A stretch of DNA of 64,000 nt from an uncultured Collinsella sp. (GTDB lineage: Bacteria > Actinomycetota > Coriobacteriia > Coriobacteriales > Coriobacteriaceae): positions 36,284-100,283 of the forward strand of contig CAUBIC010000010.1 in assembly GCA_958435945.1 (NCBI GenBank), written 5' to 3'. Shown here piece after piece: positions 60,007-64,000 of this stretch (within the stretch, counting starts at the first letter, position 1; the number at the start of each line of letters is the position of its first letter). Made by a program: the position numbers and the translations under genes. The notes below the pieces were generated by a model that saw nothing but the letters and a program-made list of their open reading frames with translations, was not told the DNA's origin and did no database searches.

Positions 60007-62316
60007 ATGGCATTGACCCCCAACGAGGCATATGCGGCCAAGCAGCCGTTTGTGGACAAGGAGACACTCGAGCATATCGTCGAGCAGTTCCCCACGCCGT
60101 TTCATCTATACGACGAGGCGGGCATCCGCCGCAACATGCAAGAAGTACGCGACGCCTTTGCATGGAACCCGGGCTTTAAGGAATACTTTGCCGTCAAGGC
60201 CAATCCCAACCCGGCGCTCATCTCCATTCTCAACGAATACGGCTGCGGCTGCGATTGCTCGAGCTATACCGAGCTCATGATCGCCCGCTCGCTGGGTATC
60301 ACGGGACACGACATCATGTTCTCGTCCAACGACACGCCGGCGGCCGACTTTGAGCTCGCCGACAAGTTGGGTGCCATCGTCAACTTTGACGACATCAGCC
60401 ACATAGAGTTCTTTGAGCGTGTTGCGGGGCCCATCCCCAAAACGGTCAGCTGCCGCTTTAATCCAGGAGGTCTGTTCCAGCTCTCCAACGGCATCATGGA
60501 CAACCCGGGCGACTCCAAATATGGCATGACCACCGAGCAGCTCTTTGAGGCCTTCCGCATGCTCAAGGCCAAGGGCGCCGAGAATTTTGGCATCCATGCC
60601 TTCCTTGCCAGCAACACCGTCACTAACGACTACTATCCCAAGCTCGCACGCATCCTCTTTAAACTTGCCGTGCGCCTGGAGCGCGAGACCGGCGCACATG
60701 TCGCCTTTATCAATCTGTCCGGCGGTGTGGGTATCCCCTACCTGCCTGAGCAGCAGGCTAACGACATTCACGCCATCGGTGAGGGCGTACACGCAGCCTA
60801 CGACGAGATTCTGGTCCCCGCCGGCATGGGCGATGTGGCGATCTGCACCGAGATGGGTCGCTTTATGATGGGCCCCTACGGATGCCTGGTCACCAAGGCC
60901 ATCCACGAGAAGCAGATCTACAAGGACTATATCGGCGTGGACGCCAGTGCCGTCGATCTGATTCGTCCTGCCATGTATGGCGCCTACCACCACATTACGG
61001 TGATGGGCCAGCCAGGTGGCGACGACAAGACCACAGCGCCCGTCACAAACACGTACGACATCACGGGCAATCTGTGCGAGAACAATGACAAGTTCGCCAT
61101 CGACCGCGAGCTGCCGCATATCGACATGGGTGATGTGCTCGTGATTCACGACACCGGCGCGCATGGCTACTCCATGGGCTACAACTACAACGGCCGCCTG
61201 CGCTCCGCCGAGGTCCTGCTGCGCCCCGATGGCTCGGCCGACCTCATCCGACGCGCCGAGCGCCCGGGTGATTACTTTGCCACGCTCGACGTGCTGCCGT
61301 GCGGCCGCGAGCTGCTGGCCAAATCGCGCGCCGAAAGCGCCCGCCGTCGCGCTCAGGACGAGCGCCTGGCCGTCGCCGCCCAATGGAACAAACGCATCCA
61401 GATCGCGGAAGCGAAGGAGAAGAACATGGATATCCGCAACCTCGAGGGCTCGATCGTCGCCCTCGTCACGCCGTTTAAAAAGGACGGCAGCGTCGACTTT
61501 GACGCGCTCGAGCGCCTTATCTATTTCCACTTGCAAAATGGCACCGACGCCATCCTCACCCTGGGCACCACCGGTGAGAGTGCCACGATGACCGATGACG
61601 AGGACAACTCCGTCGTCGCCGCCGTGGTCAAGCATGTTGCAGGACGCGTCCCCGTCATCGCCGGCTCGGGCTCCAACTCCACGCAGACCATGCTCACCAA
61701 GTCGCTCACCTATCAGGGCCTGGGCGCCGACGGTCTGCTGCTCATCACCCCCTACTACAACAAGTCCAATGAAGAGGGTATCTATCAGCACTTTAAGACC
61801 GTCGCCGATGCCGTGGACATCCCCTGCATCCTGTACAACATCCCCGGCCGCTGTGGCTGCGGCATCAGCGAGCGCAACGTAGAGCGCCTGGCCGCACATC
61901 CCAACATCATGGGTATTAAGGAAGCCTCTGGCAACGTCGCCTACGCGGCCAAGATCGCCCACCTGCTGTCCGACGACTTCCGCATGTACTCGGGCGAGGA
62001 CGCGCTTACCGTGCCGCTCATGAGCCTGGGCGCCTCGGGCACCATCAGCGTGTGGGCCGACGTGCAGCCGCAGCTCGTGCATGACATGTGCCGCGCCTAT
62101 TTGGACAGTGACGTGGCGCGTGCCCGCGATATCCAAATTGCCGGCCAGCCACTCATCAATGCCCTTTTTAGTGAGGTCAACCCCATCCCCGTCAAAGAGG
62201 CGCTCGCCCAGATGGGTATGATCGAGGCAAACTACCGCATGCCGCTGTGCCCCATGGCAGACGACACGCGCTCTGCACTTACCGATGCCCTGAAGGGAGC
62301 TGGTCTGCTTGATTAA
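60007..62316 (+). CDS. In-frame fusion of diaminopimelate decarboxylase (LysA) and dihydrodipicolinate synthase (DapA)
   Basis: 769 residues without a stop. Residues 1-~450: PLP decarboxylase with YFAVKANPNP (PLP Lys), NLSGGVGIPY glycine loop, GNLCENNDKFA (Cys-Glu) and MGYNYNGRLRSAEVLL. Linker ~450-473. Residues 474-769: DapA with GTTGESAT, ITPYYNKSN (Tyr) and GIKEASGN (Schiff-base Lys). Both active sites look complete. AAGGAG (61414-61419) precedes an in-frame ATG at 61426, exactly where a free 296-residue DapA would start, so both fusion and separate DapA may be made. Behind a lysine riboswitch; followed by dapB and dapH. Confidence 0.9.
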   Translation: MALTPNEAYAAKQPFVDKETLEHIVEQFPTPFHLYDEAGIRRNMQEVRDAFAWNPGFKEYFAVKANPNPALISILNEYGCGCDCSSYTELMIARSLGITGHDIMFSSNDTPAADFELADKLGAIVNFDDISHIEFFERVAGPIPKTVSCRFNPGGLFQLSNGIMDNPGDSKYGMTTEQLFEAFRMLKAKGAENFGIHAFLASNTVTNDYYPKLARILFKLAVRLERETGAHVAFINLSGGVGIPYLPEQQANDIHAIGEGVHAAYDEILVPAGMGDVAICTEMGRFMMGPYGCLVTKAIHEKQIYKDYIGVDASAVDLIRPAMYGAYHHITVMGQPGGDDKTTAPVTNTYDITGNLCENNDKFAIDRELPHIDMGDVLVIHDTGAHGYSMGYNYNGRLRSAEVLLRPDGSADLIRRAERPGDYFATLDVLPCGRELLAKSRAESARRRAQDERLAVAAQWNKRIQIAEAKEKNMDIRNLEGSIVALVTPFKKDGSVDFDALERLIYFHLQNGTDAILTLGTTGESATMTDDEDNSVVAAVVKHVAGRVPVIAGSGSNSTQTMLTKSLTYQGLGADGLLLITPYYNKSNEEGIYQHFKTVADAVDIPCILYNIPGRCGCGISERNVERLAAHPNIMGIKEASGNVAYAAKIAHLLSDDFRMYSGEDALTVPLMSLGASGTISVWADVQPQLVHDMCRAYLDSDVARARDIQIAGQPLINALFSEVNPIPVKEALAQMGMIEANYRMPLCPMADDTRSALTDALKGAGLLD
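61414..61428 (+). promoter_or_regulatory. Internal ribosome site and start at the dapA junction
   Basis: AAGGAG six bases before ATG, inside the fused frame. The spacing is ideal and the protein from this ATG begins like ordinary DapA proteins (MDIRNLEGSIVALVTPF). Confidence 0.7.
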
Positions 62317-63049
62317 GACCGTCATTATGGGAACGGGCCGCATGGGCTCGCTCATCCGCACTACCGCCGAAGGCATTGTCGACGCCGGCGGGCAGCCCGT
62401 TTTTGATATCGTCGCCCAGATCGGTTTTGATCTGTCCGAGCTCGAGAGCGCCCCGGCAGCAGACATCATCATCGACTTTTCGAACGTCGTGACCTTTGAC
62501 GCCGTCGTCGCCTATGTCGAGCGCACGGGCGCGGCGTTGGTCTCGGGCACCACAGGCTACACCCCCGAGCAGATGGACCGCCTGCGTGAGCTGGGCCAGA
62601 ACACCCGCGTTATGCACTCGGGCAATTACTCCATCGGCATCGCAGCCCTGCGTCATCTAGTGGCCCAGGCCACGCGTGAGCTGCCCGGCTTTGACTGCGA
62701 GATTGTCGAGACACACCACAACCAAAAGGTCGACGCCCCCAGCGGCACCGCCAAGCTGTTGCTCGACGCCGTAGTCGAGGCCGAACCCGAGGCAGGCTAC
62801 CACCCCGTCTACGGACGCGAGGGCATGTGCGGCGCGCGCGACCCCAAGGAAATCGGTATGCACTCGCTGCGCGGCGGCACCGTCGCCGGCGTGCACGAGG
62901 TGAGCTTCTTTGGCCAAGACGAGGAGATCACGCTCACGCACCGTGCCACGAGCCGCCAGATCTTCGTCAACGGCGCCCTGGCCGCCGCCCAGAAGCTCGT
63001 CACCCGCGACTCCGGCTTCTACACCTTCGACCAAGTCATGTTTGCCTAA
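62309..63049 (+). CDS. dapB: 4-hydroxy-tetrahydrodipicolinate reductase
   Basis: 246 residues. TTG start at 62309 overlaps the upstream stop by eight bases, with GAAGGGAG ahead. VIMGTGRMGSLIR binds NAD(P)H; catalytic ETHHNQKVDAPSGTAKLL and the late HRATSRQIFVNGALAAA are present. Reduces the DapA product in lysine synthesis. Confidence 0.96.
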   Translation: MIKTVIMGTGRMGSLIRTTAEGIVDAGGQPVFDIVAQIGFDLSELESAPAADIIIDFSNVVTFDAVVAYVERTGAALVSGTTGYTPEQMDRLRELGQNTRVMHSGNYSIGIAALRHLVAQATRELPGFDCEIVETHHNQKVDAPSGTAKLLLDAVVEAEPEAGYHPVYGREGMCGARDPKEIGMHSLRGGTVAGVHEVSFFGQDEEITLTHRATSRQIFVNGALAAAQKLVTRDSGFYTFDQVMFA

Positions 63050-63088
63050 CCAGGTATCAACCGTATCCACGCAAAGGAGAAACAGCAT

Positions 63089-63808
63089 ATGAGTAACGCA
63101 GCCGAGATGGATGCACAGGAGATTATCAACTACATCGCCACCGTGCCCAAAACGACGCCTGTCAAGCTGTACGTGCGCGAGAAGCCCGGCATGAAGGTTG
63201 CCTGGGGCGACGCGCATGTCTACGGCGGCCGTCGCGGCAAGACCGTCTTTGGCGACTGGGATGAGCTCAGGGCAATCCTCGACGCCAACGCCGACTCTAT
63301 CGACTACTACGACGTAGAGAACGACTGCCGCAACTCCGCCGTGCCCATGCTCGACCTTAAGGGCATCAACGCTCGCATCGAGCCGGGCGCGATCATCCGT
63401 GACCGCGTCGAGATCGGCGACCGTGCCGTCATCATGATGGGCGCCATCATCAACATCGGCTCCGTCATTGGCGAAGGCTCCATGATCGACATGGGCGCCG
63501 TGCTGGGCGGCCGCGCCACCGTGGGTAAGAACTGCCACATCGGCGCCGGCACCGTGCTGGCAGGCGTCGTTGAGCCCGCCAGCGCCACGCCCGTCATCAT
63601 CGAGGACGATGTCATGATTGGCGCCAACGCCGTGGTCCTGGAGGGCGTGCGCGTGGGCAAGGGCGCTGTCGTTGCCGCCGGTGCCGTATGCGTCGAGGAC
63701 GTCCCCGCCGGTGCCGTCGTGGCCGGTGTCCCCGCCCGCGTCATCAAGATGCGCGACGAGAAGACCGACAGCAAGACCGGCCTGGAAGAGGGCCTGCGCC
63801 AGCTGTAG
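63089..63808 (+). CDS. dapH: Tetrahydrodipicolinate N-acetyltransferase
   Basis: 239 residues. N-terminal helical domain (AQEIINYIATVPKTTPVKLYV) and left-handed beta-helix hexapeptide repeats (IEPGAIIRDRVEIGDRAVIMMGAIINIGS). Length and N-terminus match the acetyl-using DapH rather than the succinyl-using DapD. AAAGGAG precedes ATG. Implies the acetylase route to diaminopimelate/lysine. Last gene of the unit. Confidence 0.93.
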   Translation: MSNAAEMDAQEIINYIATVPKTTPVKLYVREKPGMKVAWGDAHVYGGRRGKTVFGDWDELRAILDANADSIDYYDVENDCRNSAVPMLDLKGINARIEPGAIIRDRVEIGDRAVIMMGAIINIGSVIGEGSMIDMGAVLGGRATVGKNCHIGAGTVLAGVVEPASATPVIIEDDVMIGANAVVLEGVRVGKGAVVAAGAVCVEDVPAGAVVAGVPARVIKMRDEKTDSKTGLEEGLRQL

Positions 63809-63810
63809 AA

Positions 63811-63838
63811 GTTACGCGGTTTTACCAAACCGCGTAAC
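63811..63838 (+). terminator. Palindrome ending the lysine operon
   Basis: GTTACGCGGTTT-TACC-AAACCGCGTAAC, perfect 12-base arms, two bases after the dapH stop; no U tract follows. The remaining 160 bases to the window edge show no supported gene. Confidence 0.65.
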
Positions 63839-64000
63839 GGCTCGACGCTGCAAACGCCCCTAAGTGGCAATCTGACGTTCAATCGTCGGGCATGACCAGA
63901 AGGTCGATGCCCTCCTCTTTCACGTCACCTTGCTCGCTCTGGGTCGTTTTCGCTCATATGACCCAATCCGCTGTCAAGAGCCACAATGGCCCCGCCGACC

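Noticed and set aside
60106..62472. 788-codon open frame on the minus strand opposite lysA-dapA
   Set aside because: Antisense shadow: no family pattern, no ribosome site, His/Gly/Val-biased composition.
63880..64000. Possible C-terminal end of a minus-strand gene entering from the right edge (ending EGIDLLVMPDD)
   Set aside because: An in-frame stop lies about 85 bases inside the edge-side sequence and no start with ribosome site precedes the short remainder.

Overview
The window reads as a chromosomal segment of a high-GC, anaerobic, fermentative Coriobacteriia-type actinobacterium; Collinsella or a close relative is my best guess. This rests on gene content and order: a dcw cluster, arginine deiminase genes, Pta/AckA, a succinylase-free DapH lysine route, sortase-type surface proteins, and strong AGGAGG ribosome sites with many GTG/TTG starts. 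No rRNA, tRNA, CRISPR array, prophage or transposase was seen.

Layout. 1-10.2 kb (minus strand) is the division and cell-wall cluster mraZ-rsmH-ftsL-like-ftsI-murF-mraY-murD-ftsW-murG (murG is cut by the window edge), with a MraZ-type operator. murE is missing from its usual place. 10.5-15.4 kb holds xerD, pyrG, a small winged-helix protein and a DUF1846 protein. 16-23.2 kb is an arginine catabolism island: YfcC-type carrier, ornithine carbamoyltransferase, two arginine deiminase genes whose coding DNA looks identical, and an aminotransferase between them. 23.7-29.9 kb (plus) has ppk1, an rRNA uracil methyltransferase, a DJ-1 protein, Maf and a P1 peptidase. 30.3-36.6 kb has a glycosyltransferase/UDP-galactopyranose mutase pair and the acetate module pta plus two tandem ackA genes. 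36.7-38.9 kb is a lower-GC pair (MFS transporter, LysR regulator). 38.9-44.3 kb is housekeeping (HIT, xseB, xseA, Zn peptidase, RNase D, lipid kinase). 44.6-50.3 kb has an LPxTG C69 dipeptidase and a complete ECF transporter operon behind a Trp-codon leader peptide and terminator. 50.4-59.6 kb has an aspartate racemase/D-aspartate-ligase-like pair, MOSC protein, secreted coiled-coil wall hydrolase, an HTH/Ser-Thr kinase/lipoprotein cluster, a HigBA toxin-antitoxin pair and an M20 amidohydrolase. 59.8-63.8 kb is a lysine operon: lysine riboswitch, an in-frame lysA-dapA fusion, dapB and dapH.

The points I would follow first are: (1) the lysA-dapA fusion behind a lysine riboswitch, with a strong internal ribosome site at the dapA junction; (2) the Trp attenuator in front of a TrpP-like ECF transporter, with an additional long-range helix enclosing the terminator; (3) the homogenised arcA copies whose flanks diverged except for CCGTTC sites held at identical positions; (4) a shared DPxxRLR...GPRVR motif in the cytoplasmic tails of FtsI and FtsW; and (5) a series of long, perfect intergenic palindromes with unrelated sequences. 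All identity statements come from reading the sequence by eye; no alignment or database search was run.
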